A stretch of 14,286 nucleotides of DNA from a bacterium (GCA_021798435.1 JAJZGN010000027.1:1-14286), one strand, 5' to 3'; shown: positions 7,631-14,256, counted from the first letter of the stretch. The notes: a model not told the origin generated them from the sequence alone. Made by a program: numbers and translations.

Positions 7631-8362
7631 GTGGGCGAGCCGGACGTCGTGGTGGAGTGGTTCCCGGAGGCGGCCACTTGCGCCGCCGGCAACCAGGTCT
7701 CCTTTGCCACCGGTACTTCCGAGGAGCACGAGGCGCTGGGCCTGACCGCCATTGGGAGCTGGGTCGTCAGGCGTTGGAGAGACGGCGTCGCGGGAGAGAC
7801 GAGCCGCCCGGTCACCCCCGGGGAGGCGCGGGAATGGTTGCTGCGGTGCGAACTCTTCGAAGTGGTGGAGGAGCACTTTCCCAGTGGCGCCCCTCGGCTG
7901 CATCCCCTGCGCCTCTCCCGTCTCTACGAACCTCGCACTCCGGAGGACGGGCACCGGGTGCTGGTGGACCGGCTCTGGCCCCGGGGCATCTCTCGAGCCG
8001 GTGGGCGTACGGACTCCTGGCTGCCGGAGGTGGCTCCGAGCGCTGAACTGCGGGCCTGGTATGGCCATCGGCCGGAGCTGTTCGCCGAGTTCTCCCGTCG
8101 GTACCAGGCCGAGCTCAGCTCCACCAAGTGGGCGGGCCCGCTGGCCAGAGTAGAGGACCTGCGCCGGGCCGGGCCCCTGGCGCTGGTGACCGCGACCCGG
8201 GATCTGGAACACTCCGGAGCGCGCGTGTTGTACTCGTGGTTGGGGGGGGCTGAGAGCCAGGCGACAGCCGGCCCCGCGGCCGGCTGTTCCGCCGCCGCCA
8301 ACCTCCGGGAGGTGTCTCCACCACAGGCGGCGGTCGCTCGGTGTGGGCATCACGGCCGTTGA
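7631..8362 (+). CDS. DUF488-family protein with an unassigned N-terminal extension
   Basis: About 243 residues from GTG 7631; the frame is open further upstream. Residues about 94-205 match the DUF488/YeaO family: RLYEPRTPEDGHRVLVDRLW followed by PRGIS, then APSAELRAWYGHRPELF, FSRRYQAEL and VTATRDLEHSGARVL. That family is usually only about 115-125 residues and its biochemical role is not established. The first ~92 residues contain EWFPEAATCAAGN, IGSWVVRRW and TPGEAREWLL; I do not recognise this part. The last ~38 residues are Ala/Gly/Pro-rich and probably disordered. It is divergent from the kdp operon (about 140-bp gap) and convergent with the anti-sigma gene. There is no direct evidence linking it to potassium transport. 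DUF488 assignment is firm; start and N-terminal domain are uncertain. Confidence 0.82.
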   Translation: MGEPDVVVEWFPEAATCAAGNQVSFATGTSEEHEALGLTAIGSWVVRRWRDGVAGETSRPVTPGEAREWLLRCELFEVVEEHFPSGAPRLHPLRLSRLYEPRTPEDGHRVLVDRLWPRGISRAGGRTDSWLPEVAPSAELRAWYGHRPELFAEFSRRYQAELSSTKWAGPLARVEDLRRAGPLALVTATRDLEHSGARVLYSWLGGAESQATAGPAAGCSAAANLREVSPPQAAVARCGHHGR

Positions 8363-8428
8363 GCGGCGAAATGATGGCGGGGGCGACAGTTCCCTTGTGA
8401 GGTGCTGTGGCCCGGTTCGGCAGCCACC

Positions 8429-8451
8429 CCGGGGCGCAGCCCCTGCCCCGG
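8429..8451. terminator. GC-rich hairpin between convergent genes
   Basis: CCGGGGC and GCCCCGG arms (7-bp stem, 9-base loop) lie in the 110-bp gap between the DUF488 gene and the anti-sigma gene, which converge here. There is no T tract, so it is at best a non-canonical bidirectional terminator. Such stems are also expected by chance in DNA this GC-rich. Confidence 0.3.
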
Positions 8452-8472
8452 TCCGTTCCGGGCCGCCGGCGG

Positions 8473-9342
8473 TCAGCCCTGGCTGAGGGGCGGCGGCCCC
8501 AGGGGCGGGATGGGGGCCCTGTGGAACCCGGGTGGCACCGCGACCTTGAGGATCGCGGCAGTGCTCTTCGTGGCCGCCACCCAACTGAACGTCGTCCGCT
8601 CGGCGAGATGACCGGTGGAGACGGATTGGATGGGTAAGTAGGTCGCCGCGTCCACCCACAGGGTGGACAGCTTGGTGATCGGATGAAGCCCCGAAGTCGG
8701 CGCGGTGGACACCAGCTCCAGGGACGGCTTCCCGTCGATGGTGGTGCGCCCGGCGAGGCTGTAGTCGCCCTGGGCTAGGTCCCGAAGGATGGTCGCAGGA
8801 GTTGGCGGCTCGCACCTCACGCCTTCACTGGGTCGGGACCACCACTGCCTGCTGCGGTAGTCGAGGATGACGGCGCGCCCTGCCTCCACAAAGACCGTCA
8901 ACTGGGGCACGCCCCGCACCGAAGTGTCCGTTCGGCAGGCCCCGGAGACGAGGTCCACCCAGGTGGTGGCCGTCAGGCCGCCGGCCGCCACGGTCGAGGT
9001 GACGACTTCGACATCCCCACCGGCTCCGGTGAGCGCCCTCCTGACGCCGGTGAGCGCGGCCGCTGTGCCGGGTGCCACCCCGGGGCCAGGGGAGAAGGGG
9101 CGAATCGGATACAGCAGGCCAGGCAGCAGCAGCGCACCGGCGACGGCCGCGACCGCCAACCCGGCCAGCGCAAGGGGCCAGCCGGCGCCTGCCGGGCGCC
9201 AGAGCGGCCGGTGCGTCGGGGTCCTGACTTCACCAGGCGCGATGGACCTGAATAGGGCTGCCCGCTGGCGGGCCTGGGCGCCCGAGGGTGGTGGCCCGGC
9301 AGCGGGTTCGAGCTGCCCCACAAGCTCAAGGATTCGGTCCAC
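8473..9342 (-). CDS. Membrane-anchored anti-sigma-like protein with extracytoplasmic domain
   Basis: 289 residues. A cytoplasmic N-terminus (1-53) includes an alpha-helical stretch with GAQARQRAALFRSI. One transmembrane helix spans about 54-77, followed by a ~210-residue outside domain. The outside part (AGRTTIDGKPSLEL, TLWVDAATYLPIQSV) resembles LolA/LppX-like or CU044_5270-type domains often encoded beside ECF sigma genes; this is a resemblance by eye. It has two cysteines, about 136 and 177, that could form a disulphide. The His-xxx-Cys-xx-Cys zinc motif of ZAS anti-sigma factors is absent. The GTG start follows the sigma stop by 2 bases, and AAGGAG (9353-9348) sits 5 bases upstream inside the sigma gene, so the two are co-translated. 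Inference: it holds the sigma factor at the membrane and responds to an extracytoplasmic signal. Confidence 0.75.
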   Translation of the reverse strand: MDRILELVGQLEPAAGPPPSGAQARQRAALFRSIAPGEVRTPTHRPLWRPAGAGWPLALAGLAVAAVAGALLLPGLLYPIRPFSPGPGVAPGTAAALTGVRRALTGAGGDVEVVTSTVAAGGLTATTWVDLVSGACRTDTSVRGVPQLTVFVEAGRAVILDYRSRQWWSRPSEGVRCEPPTPATILRDLAQGDYSLAGRTTIDGKPSLELVSTAPTSGLHPITKLSTLWVDAATYLPIQSVSTGHLAERTTFSWVAATKSTAAILKVAVPPGFHRAPIPPLGPPPLSQG

Positions 9343-9344
9343 AG

Positions 9345-9938
9345 CTACTCCTTTTCCGTCACATTCGGAGGTGCGTTACTCGCGGTCTCCAGGCCCGCTT
9401 CGAGGCGGCGGCGCAGCCGGCTCAGCCGGGAACGTACGGTTCCGACGGGGACTCTCAGCACGGTGGCGACGTCGAGGTAGCTCAGGCCGTCCCAGACCGT
9501 CAGGAATAGAGCCTCGACGTCGTCGGCGGGCTCCTCCAGGAGCAGGCGGGCGAGGGCGGCGAGATCCGACCGGGCCTCGGCACGTCCCGACACCTCGTCG
9601 TCCCCGATCGTCGACCTGCTCCCCGCCAGGGCGGCCATTCGGGCGTAAGCCCGGTCCTCGGCGGCCCTGGCTCGGAGGGCGTCGCGAATGACGTTGAGAG
9701 CGATTCGGTACAGCCAGGGGCGGGAGTTGGAGTGGGACAGGTCATAGGTGTACCGGGCCTCAAAGGCCCTCCTGAACGTCTCGCCCGCGGCGTCCTCGGC
9801 CATGTCCGGCCCGACCCGGCGCTCGCAGAACCGATAGATGGCCGCGAAGTGGCGGTCGAAGAGGGTGCCGAACGGTGCCGGGTCGGTCTGCGCCGCGCGC
9901 ATCAGCACCGCGTCATCATCGGGCGCCACAACCATCAC
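9345..9938 (-). CDS. ECF-type RNA polymerase sigma factor
   Basis: About 197 residues. Region sigma-2 spans about 21-88 (FGTLFDRHFAAIYRFCERRV; FRRAFEARY; NSRPWLYRIALNVIRDALRA). Region sigma-4 spans about 123-175, with the helix-turn-helix DVATVLRVPVGTVRSRLSRL. Sigma-3 is absent, as in the ECF (sigma-70 group 4) class. Three starts are possible: GTG 9938, ATG 9935 and GTG 9929; the last has AGGTGA 5 bases upstream. A good ECF-type promoter ends only ~7 bases before 9938, so the transcript would be leaderless or nearly so. It lies directly upstream of, and is coupled to, the membrane anti-sigma-like gene. The regulon is unknown. Confidence 0.93.
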   Translation of the reverse strand: MMVVAPDDDAVLMRAAQTDPAPFGTLFDRHFAAIYRFCERRVGPDMAEDAAGETFRRAFEARYTYDLSHSNSRPWLYRIALNVIRDALRARAAEDRAYARMAALAGSRSTIGDDEVSGRAEARSDLAALARLLLEEPADDVEALFLTVWDGLSYLDVATVLRVPVGTVRSRLSRLRRRLEAGLETASNAPPNVTEKE

Positions 9939-9944
9939 CTATGT

Positions 9945-9971
9945 CTTACGCGTCCGGGGCCGGGCAGTTCC
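9945..9971 (-). promoter_or_regulatory. Predicted ECF autoregulatory promoter
   Basis: On the minus strand GGAAC (9971-9967) is followed after 16 bases by CGTAA (9950-9946). This matches the usual ECF -35 (GGAAC) and CGT-type -10 with normal spacing. It sits immediately before the ECF sigma gene, the classic arrangement for autoregulation. The expected transcription start, about 9938-9939, coincides with the first possible start codon. Confidence 0.6.
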
Positions 9972-10102
9972 ATATTCTCCCCACCTGGGCTGGGACCAGG
10001 CAAGACTGCCCGCAGGCCAATCGGCGCGGGCCCCTGGCGAACGACCGCTCCGGGCCGGGGCATCGCGCCCAGGGGGCGCCAGTTGCTGAGGCGCACTTCG
10101 AC

Positions 10103-10133
10103 CCAGCGCCAACCTTGCAGGTTGGGACGCTGG
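10103..10133. repeat. Inverted repeat, 13-bp interrupted stem
   Basis: CCAGCG + CCAACCT, loop TGC, AGGTTGG, two unpaired bases (GA), CGCTGG. This gives a 13-bp stem with a 3-base loop and one bulge. An outer pair, GGCGCCA at 10075-10081 and TGGCGCC at 10131-10137, could compete with it, so alternative folds are possible. No T tract follows on either strand. The less GC-rich inner arm makes chance less likely. Confidence 0.6.
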
Positions 10134-10363
10134 CGCCCGTCGACGCTGGGAGTGGAGCGGAGACCTATAGGCTCGCCGGGGCGCCGCCGGCCCCTGCCCG
10201 GACGCGCGGCCGGGTGCCCCGGTGGGGTGAGCGCGTGGTCCGAGTCGGCACGGAAGTGGTCATCAAGCCGCGAGACCTGCGGCCCGCGCTTCAGAAGCCC
10301 TCCTGGAGCCGGGACGCTCCGGGGTCATCCGGTGGCCACCCGGGCCCCCGGGCGTCCAGTCGT

Positions 10364-10396
10364 CCGAGTGCCGGACGGAATCCGGCCGGCACTCGG
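10364..10396. repeat. Inverted repeat, perfect 11-bp stem
   Basis: CCGAGTGCCGG, an 11-base loop, and CCGGCACTCGG: a perfect 11-bp stem. The centre can also form CCGGA-CGGAA-TCCGG, an alternative smaller hairpin that would break the larger one. There is no T tract after it, so it is not a standard terminator. It may be an RNA structure or a protein-binding palindrome. Confidence 0.6.
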
Positions 10397-10455
10397 AGGC
10401 GGCACGCCCCGGCCGGGGGATCGCCCCTGTGGGCTGCAAGCTGACGCGGGGCCGG

Positions 10456-10479
10456 CCCTCCTTCCCGGGCCCGGGAGGG
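10456..10479. repeat. Inverted repeat overlapping a Shine-Dalgarno-like site
   Basis: CCCTCC (10456-10461) pairs with GGAGGG (10474-10479), with GGGCCC-type pairing also possible inside. The 3' arm is a good ribosome binding site 7 bases before ATG 10487, so the stem would hide it if that ORF is real. Confidence 0.4.
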
Positions 10480-10486
10480 TGAAGCC

Positions 10487-10666
10487 ATGATCCCGGATCG
10501 GCCCTCTCCGAACTGCGGCCAGGCCGCTCGCCGATGGCAATTTCCGCTCTTGGAGCTTCGACCTCAACTCCTTCCCCTGCCGATCCCCTGCCGCACTCGG
10601 TGCGCGAGCTCGCAGGAGGCTGGCACGGCCCACGGGCGCCGTCATGGTCCGGGGTGCGCCGCCTGA
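10487..10666 (+). CDS. Doubtful 59-residue ORF upstream of the zinc-ribbon gene
   Basis: ATG 10487 has GGAGGG 7 bases upstream, an excellent ribosome binding site, and the stop is 27 bases before the zinc-ribbon gene. The product begins MIPDRPSPNCGQAARRW, has Cys at about 10, 35, 39 and 57, and ends GPGCAA. I do not recognise it. The single PNCG recalls a zinc ribbon but no paired CxxC is present. It may be a small gene, a leader peptide, a degenerate gene or chance. Confidence 0.25.
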   Translation: MIPDRPSPNCGQAARRWQFPLLELRPQLLPLPIPCRTRCASSQEAGTAHGRRHGPGCAA

Positions 10667-10693
10667 CGACAGCAGACCTGAGGAGGAATCCCT

Positions 10694-10993
10694 GTGAGCT
10701 TCTTCAAGAACCTCGAGTCCATGGCCCAGGGGATGGGCACGAACCAGCCAGGGGCTGAGCTGCCGCCGCACAACTGTGCCGGGTGCCAGGCCCAGATGGA
10801 GTACCGGGGGCCCCACACCATCCGCACCGGGGGGCTGCAGCGCGGCTTCGGCGTGGGGGCCGATCTGCTCCTCGGCAGCGGCCTCGACAATCTCCTGAAT
10901 CAGGCCACCGAGCGCAACGTCCTGGTGCACGTCATGGTCTGCCCGAACTGCGGGGAGGTTGCTCTGATCAACGATCCCCAGCGCGGATTCTGA
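10694..10993 (+). CDS. Small zinc-ribbon protein
   Basis: 99 residues. The GTG start has AGGAGG (10681-10686) 7 bases upstream, a strong ribosome binding site. Two CxxC knuckles (Cys28/31 in HNCAGCQAQMEYRG and Cys83/86 in MVCPNCGEVAL) would bind one zinc ion. Between them is RTGGLQRGFGVGADLLLG, a glycine-rich conserved-looking segment. The N-terminus MSFFKNLESMAQGMG is amphipathic. I recall similar uncharacterised bacterial zinc-ribbon proteins but no known function. It has no operon partner: upstream is the gene-poor interval, and the stop is 9 bp from the convergent DoxX stop. No catalytic residues are evident. Confidence 0.82.
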   Translation: MSFFKNLESMAQGMGTNQPGAELPPHNCAGCQAQMEYRGPHTIRTGGLQRGFGVGADLLLGSGLDNLLNQATERNVLVHVMVCPNCGEVALINDPQRGF

Positions 10994-11002
10994 GGTCGCC
11001 GA

Positions 11003-11461
11003 TCAGCGCCGGCCGTCCACCGAGATACCTCCGGGCCCGGTGAGAGCGAGGGCCAGAGCCGCCGCCCCGACCAGAAGGGGAAACTCGTACCCGCCCTGGC
11101 CGTAGAACCCCTGCTTCCAGTGCGCCGCCCGGACGGCGACCGCCATGTTGGCGGCGGCCACCAGTCCCGCCAGCGGCGTGCCGACCCCAAGCATAAGGCC
11201 CACGCCGCCGCCGAGCTCCGCGAGGCCAGATGCCCTGGCCGCCATCTCCGGCATCGCCAAACCCATGCTGGAGAGGCTCTTTCCGAAGTTCTCCGGACCG
11301 CTCCGCTCCCACCCCGCCTGGTAGTTGGGGCCCATGAGTCGGCTGAGCCAGGGGGGAGCGGTCCTTCCCTCTCCCCCCATCAGCTTGGGAAGGCCGTGGG
11401 CGGCCAGTATCGAGCCGGCGCCGAGGCGAAGGGCCAAGAGCCCCAGGTCCGATCGCTTCAC
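11003..11461 (-). CDS. DoxX-family membrane protein
   Basis: About 152 residues with four hydrophobic segments. Family features: GLLALRLGAGSILAAHGLPK near the N-terminus and AELGGGVGLMLGVGTPLAGL, then a short AVRAAHWKQGFYGQGGYEFP stretch and a final helix. DoxX proteins are small inner-membrane proteins, some implicated in redox or thiol stress; the role here is unknown. The start is placed at GTG 11461 because AGGAGG (11473-11468) lies 6 bases upstream; the in-frame TTG at 11476 would put the site inside the gene. It follows the glycosyltransferase by 60 bp on the same strand, with its own TATAGT -10 in the gap, so it may be transcribed independently. The C-terminus is nearly tail to tail with the zinc-ribbon gene. 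Confidence 0.88.
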   Translation of the reverse strand: MKRSDLGLLALRLGAGSILAAHGLPKLMGGEGRTAPPWLSRLMGPNYQAGWERSGPENFGKSLSSMGLAMPEMAARASGLAELGGGVGLMLGVGTPLAGLVAAANMAVAVRAAHWKQGFYGQGGYEFPLLVGAAALALALTGPGGISVDGRR

Positions 11462-11510
11462 GGGTCTCCTCCTCAATGGTAGCCGCCCCGAACAGATGGT
11501 TGCCCGTACA

Positions 11511-11516
11511 ACTATA
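11511..11516 (-). promoter_or_regulatory. Probable -10 element of the DoxX gene
   Basis: TATAGT (five of six consensus bases) on the minus strand lies in the 60-bp gap before the DoxX gene, in an otherwise GC-rich region. The hexamer 17 bases upstream (GTGTCT) is a weak -35. It would give a leader of about 40 bases carrying the AGGAGG site. Confidence 0.45.
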
Positions 11517-11521
11517 GCTGG

Positions 11522-13129
11522 TCAGGGGCCCGGAGACACGATCGGCAGGGGAAGGGCCACGGGGACGGGGACGGCGGGGTTCCGCTTCAGGACCAAAACC
11601 GGGCTCTCCAGCACGGGGTGGAAGTTGCGCTCCACGTAGCTCTCGAGCGGCCCGTTCCAGGGAATGCGATCCCCGCTGAGGGGGGTTATCAGGAGGTAGG
11701 TGGCGCTGGAGAAGTACCCCAGCCACGCGGGGGCGGCGGCCTGGGCCTGGGGGCTGGAGGGCACCTGGCTGCCGGAGATGGAGATGGTGGTTCCGAGGGC
11801 GTCGACCACGACCGGGCAGCCCTTCTGTCGGGCCAGGAAGCGGTCGGCGTTCAGGGTGTACTCGGACTCGTCGGTGACGACGCACGCCCCTTCGGGGATG
11901 GTGCTGGCCAGGAGCGCCGAGGGGTCCTGGGCCCGCTGCAGGAGGGCGGGGATGGCAGCGGCATGAAGCAGCCCTCCGACGAACACCACCGCCACGAGGG
12001 CGGCGATGAGCTGGGGCCTCCTCCGCTCCAGCCGGGCCACCGCCAATCCCAGCAGCAGAGCCAGGAAGGGGGCCAGGAAGGCCGCGTAATGGTAGAAGAA
12101 CTCGGCCGGCCAGCAGAGCGCGAGCCCCACCAGCAGCACGCTGAGGAGAGCGAAGGCCTCGAGCTGGGTGGGGATCCGGCGGTTCCCCTCGCCGGGCAGG
12201 ACGGCGAAGGCGGCGGCGAAGACGGCGAGCAGAACGCCCGCCGCGGCGGCCGCCAGCACCTGGTAGCGGTGTCCAGGGGGCACCCCCAGCCCGGGCCACA
12301 CGGTGGTCATGAACTCGAGGCGCACCAGGATGGGCTGTCCGGCCTGGCCGGTCCGGCCGAGCTGATCGAGCAACACCTGGTGGACGAAGGGTCCAGGTGC
12401 CAGGAGGAGGAAGGGAAGGCAGGGCAGAAGGAAACCGACCCCTGCCGCCACGGCCAGGACGACGACCTGAGCCACCCTCCCCCGCAGGAGCATGACCACC
12501 GCCACGGCCGCCAGGGGGATGACGGCCCAGGTCTTCATGGTCCCCCCGAGGCCGAACGCCAAGCCCGCCCAGATGGTGAGGTCCGTGCGCTGGGTGAGCT
12601 GGTCCCCAGAGAAGAGCGCCAGCACCCCCAGAAGGCAGAAGAGGTTGAGGAACGGCTCGAGAAGAAGGGCGCTGGAGGCCAGGATGGCATCTGGGAAGAG
12701 GGCCAGCACCAGGCAGGCGGCGGCCACCGCCAGGGGAGATCGGTGGCGCAGGAGCCGCCCCAGCAGGAGGACGTTGGCGAAGGAGACGAGGGGCACCAGG
12801 CCCCGGGCGGCCTCCAGGGCCGTGTGGGTGCCGAGGGGGAAGGAGAGCAGGGCCACCGGGGTCAGGGCCAGGGGCACCCCGGGCGGTTGGATGAGAACAA
12901 AGTCCCGGTAGGGGACCAGCCCATGCACCAGCTGCACCGCGGTTCCGAAGTAGACAGCGTCGTCGTACTCCCAAGAGCCGGTCAGGTGGCCGGTGACGAC
13001 CAGAGTTGCCCAGCGGATCGCGAGGCCCAGGATGGCCGCCGCCCAGGCGAGGTTCCGTTGCGGGTGGCGGCCGAGCCAGGAGGCGCCCCAACGCTGGGTG
13101 TGAGCGGGATTGGCGGTGGCAGTGACCAT
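11522..13129 (-). CDS. GT-C membrane glycosyltransferase (GT39 / PMT-like)
   Basis: 535 residues from ATG 13129. The protein has about ten or more hydrophobic helices. The first outside loop carries GSWEYDDAVYFGTAVQLVHG with an Asp pair at about 56-57, the usual place of the catalytic acid in GT-C enzymes. Next comes PYRDFVLIQPPGVPLAL, a motif common in GT39-like and ArnT-like polyprenyl-phosphate sugar transferases. The last ~130 residues form a soluble outside domain (VVTDESEYTLNADRFLARQKG). Likely reaction: transfer of a sugar from a lipid-phosphate donor at the outer face of the membrane; acceptor unknown. The frame is open upstream to 13381, but that extension lacks membrane sequence and would overlap the divergent potassium channel by about 150 bp, so ATG 13129 is preferred although its ribosome site is weak. 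Confidence 0.85.
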   Translation of the reverse strand: MVTATANPAHTQRWGASWLGRHPQRNLAWAAAILGLAIRWATLVVTGHLTGSWEYDDAVYFGTAVQLVHGLVPYRDFVLIQPPGVPLALTPVALLSFPLGTHTALEAARGLVPLVSFANVLLLGRLLRHRSPLAVAAACLVLALFPDAILASSALLLEPFLNLFCLLGVLALFSGDQLTQRTDLTIWAGLAFGLGGTMKTWAVIPLAAVAVVMLLRGRVAQVVVLAVAAGVGFLLPCLPFLLLAPGPFVHQVLLDQLGRTGQAGQPILVRLEFMTTVWPGLGVPPGHRYQVLAAAAAGVLLAVFAAAFAVLPGEGNRRIPTQLEAFALLSVLLVGLALCWPAEFFYHYAAFLAPFLALLLGLAVARLERRRPQLIAALVAVVFVGGLLHAAAIPALLQRAQDPSALLASTIPEGACVVTDESEYTLNADRFLARQKGCPVVVDALGTTISISGSQVPSSPQAQAAAPAWLGYFSSATYLLITPLSGDRIPWNGPLESYVERNFHPVLESPVLVLKRNPAVPVPVALPLPIVSPGP

Positions 13130-13190
13130 CAGCCGCCCAGGATATCGGCCGGGCCGGGGGGCTCCGCCGATGAGCCGGGGTGGCTCTCGC

Positions 13191-13219
13191 TTGTGCGGGA
13201 GGGTCAGGACGGCTACAAC
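13191..13219 (+). promoter_or_regulatory. Possible potassium channel promoter
   Basis: TTGTGC (13191-13196), a 17-base spacer and TACAAC (13214-13219) lie in the 97-bp divergent gap. The transcription start would fall at about 13226, directly at the ATG 13227, giving a leaderless message; this fits the absence of a Shine-Dalgarno. The hexamers match only partly. Confidence 0.35.
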
Positions 13220-13226
13220 TGGCCAG

Positions 13227-14246
13227 ATGAGCGCGGTCCACGGCAGCTGGTCCCACCACCCGCTGCGGCGCTTCACCCGCCCTGCTCTGCTGCTGGCCGC
13301 GGTGCTGGTGGGCGGCACCCTCGGGTACATGCTGATCGAGGGGTGGGACCTCGCCGACAGCGCCTTCATGACCGTGATCACGGTCTCGACGGTTGGCTAT
13401 CAGGAGGTCCACCCGCTCTCCCTGGCCGGCCGGCTCTTCAGCATCGGCCTGATCGTGGTCGGAGTGGGGACTATGCTCTACTCGCTCGGGCTCTTTGCCG
13501 AGCTGGTGAGTGGCGGCCAACTGAGCCGGTGGAGGATGGCGCGCCAGTTGGAGCGGGATGTCTCGGCACTTCGGGATCACTTCATTCTCTGCGGCTATGG
13601 GCGCATCGGCACCCAGGTGGTGGCGGAGCTGGAGCGGGCCGGGGTGCCGTACCTCGCCATCGACAACAATCCCGAGGCGGTGGGCCGGCTCTCGCGGGAG
13701 GGCCGGCTGTTCCTGGAGGGTGACGGCGCCTCGGAGGAGGTCCTGCGGCGAGCCGGCGTGGAGCGCGCCCGCGGGCTGGTGTGCGCCGTGGACGCGGACG
13801 AGCGGGCGGTGTACATAACCCTGGCCGCCCGTTCGCTCAATCCCAAGCTGTTCATCATCTCCCGGGCCGGGCAGCCGGAGTCGCTGCGCCGGCTCCAGCT
13901 GGCGGGGGCCGATCGGGTGCTCTCGCCGTATCAGATGGCGGGCCACAGGATGGCGGAGATGGCCCTCCGTCCCGGGGTGGTCGAGGTGATCGACACTCTG
14001 AGGTCCGGCTCTGGCGCCCTCGGGGTGGAGGAGATCGTGGTCCCGGAGGGCTGGCGGAGGGCGGGAGCGACGGTGCGCGAGGCGGGCTTGGCGGATCGGG
14101 GGACCGCCCGGATTCTGGCCCTGCGCCGCCCGAGCGGGGACCTCTTCGTAGGGCCCGGTGACGACCAGGTGGTTCTCGGGGGCGACCTGCTGGTCGTGCT
14201 GGGGTCCGCCATCGAGGTCGACAGGACAACGCTGGCGCTGGCCTGA
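13227..14246 (+). CDS. Two-span potassium channel with RCK (TrkA-N / TrkA-C) domains
   Basis: 339 residues from ATG 13227; in-frame starts exist upstream at 13110 and 13170. Helix 1 (about 18-37), pore loop with the filter STVGYQ (about 54-59), helix 2 (about 67-93), then a linker and an RCK-N Rossmann domain beginning HFILCGYGRIGTQVVAEL (GxGxxG at 123-128) with the acidic AIDNNPEAV turn. A TrkA-C domain fills roughly the last 80 residues. The layout is that of MthK-like ligand-gated potassium channels: RCK rings open the pore on binding nucleotide or ions. It acts in the cytoplasmic membrane. It is divergent from the glycosyltransferase. No Shine-Dalgarno is seen, so a leaderless message is possible. 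Family assignment is firm; gating ligand unknown. Confidence 0.95.
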   Translation: MSAVHGSWSHHPLRRFTRPALLLAAVLVGGTLGYMLIEGWDLADSAFMTVITVSTVGYQEVHPLSLAGRLFSIGLIVVGVGTMLYSLGLFAELVSGGQLSRWRMARQLERDVSALRDHFILCGYGRIGTQVVAELERAGVPYLAIDNNPEAVGRLSREGRLFLEGDGASEEVLRRAGVERARGLVCAVDADERAVYITLAARSLNPKLFIISRAGQPESLRRLQLAGADRVLSPYQMAGHRMAEMALRPGVVEVIDTLRSGSGALGVEEIVVPEGWRRAGATVREAGLADRGTARILALRRPSGDLFVGPGDDQVVLGGDLLVVLGSAIEVDRTTLALA

Positions 14247-14256
14247 ACCCCCACCC

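Larger units (their letters stand above)
9972..10486. other. Gene-poor interval with several inverted repeats
   Basis: I see no convincing coding region on either strand. Open frames exist but encode Arg/Pro/Gly-rich sequence with no recognised motif, as expected by chance in GC-rich DNA. The stretch contains three notable inverted repeats (entries at 10103, 10364 and 10456) and a 10-bp perfect palindrome at 10331-10340. It could hold a structured RNA, the promoter region of the zinc-ribbon gene, or decayed sequence. Nothing here matches a riboswitch I can recognise. Confidence 0.5.

Noticed and set aside
9972..10486. Potassium or cyclic di-AMP (ydaO-type) riboswitch
   Set aside because: I could not match the conserved core of such riboswitches, and the region does not precede a potassium transport gene.
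9732..10490. 252-residue plus-strand frame running from inside the sigma gene into the gene-poor interval
   Set aside because: It begins antisense to the sigma factor, has no ribosome site, and is Arg/Pro/Gly-rich throughout.
13130..13381. N-terminal extension of the glycosyltransferase up to 13381
   Set aside because: It lacks membrane character and would overlap the coding part of the divergent potassium channel.
11618..13723. 701-residue open frame on the plus strand
   Set aside because: It is antisense to the glycosyltransferase, with Gly/Glu/Gln-rich composition and no motif.
10968..13946. 992-residue open frame on the minus strand
   Set aside because: It crosses the DoxX, glycosyltransferase and channel genes, has low-complexity Pro/Gly/Arg content and no domain; the overlapped genes are well supported.
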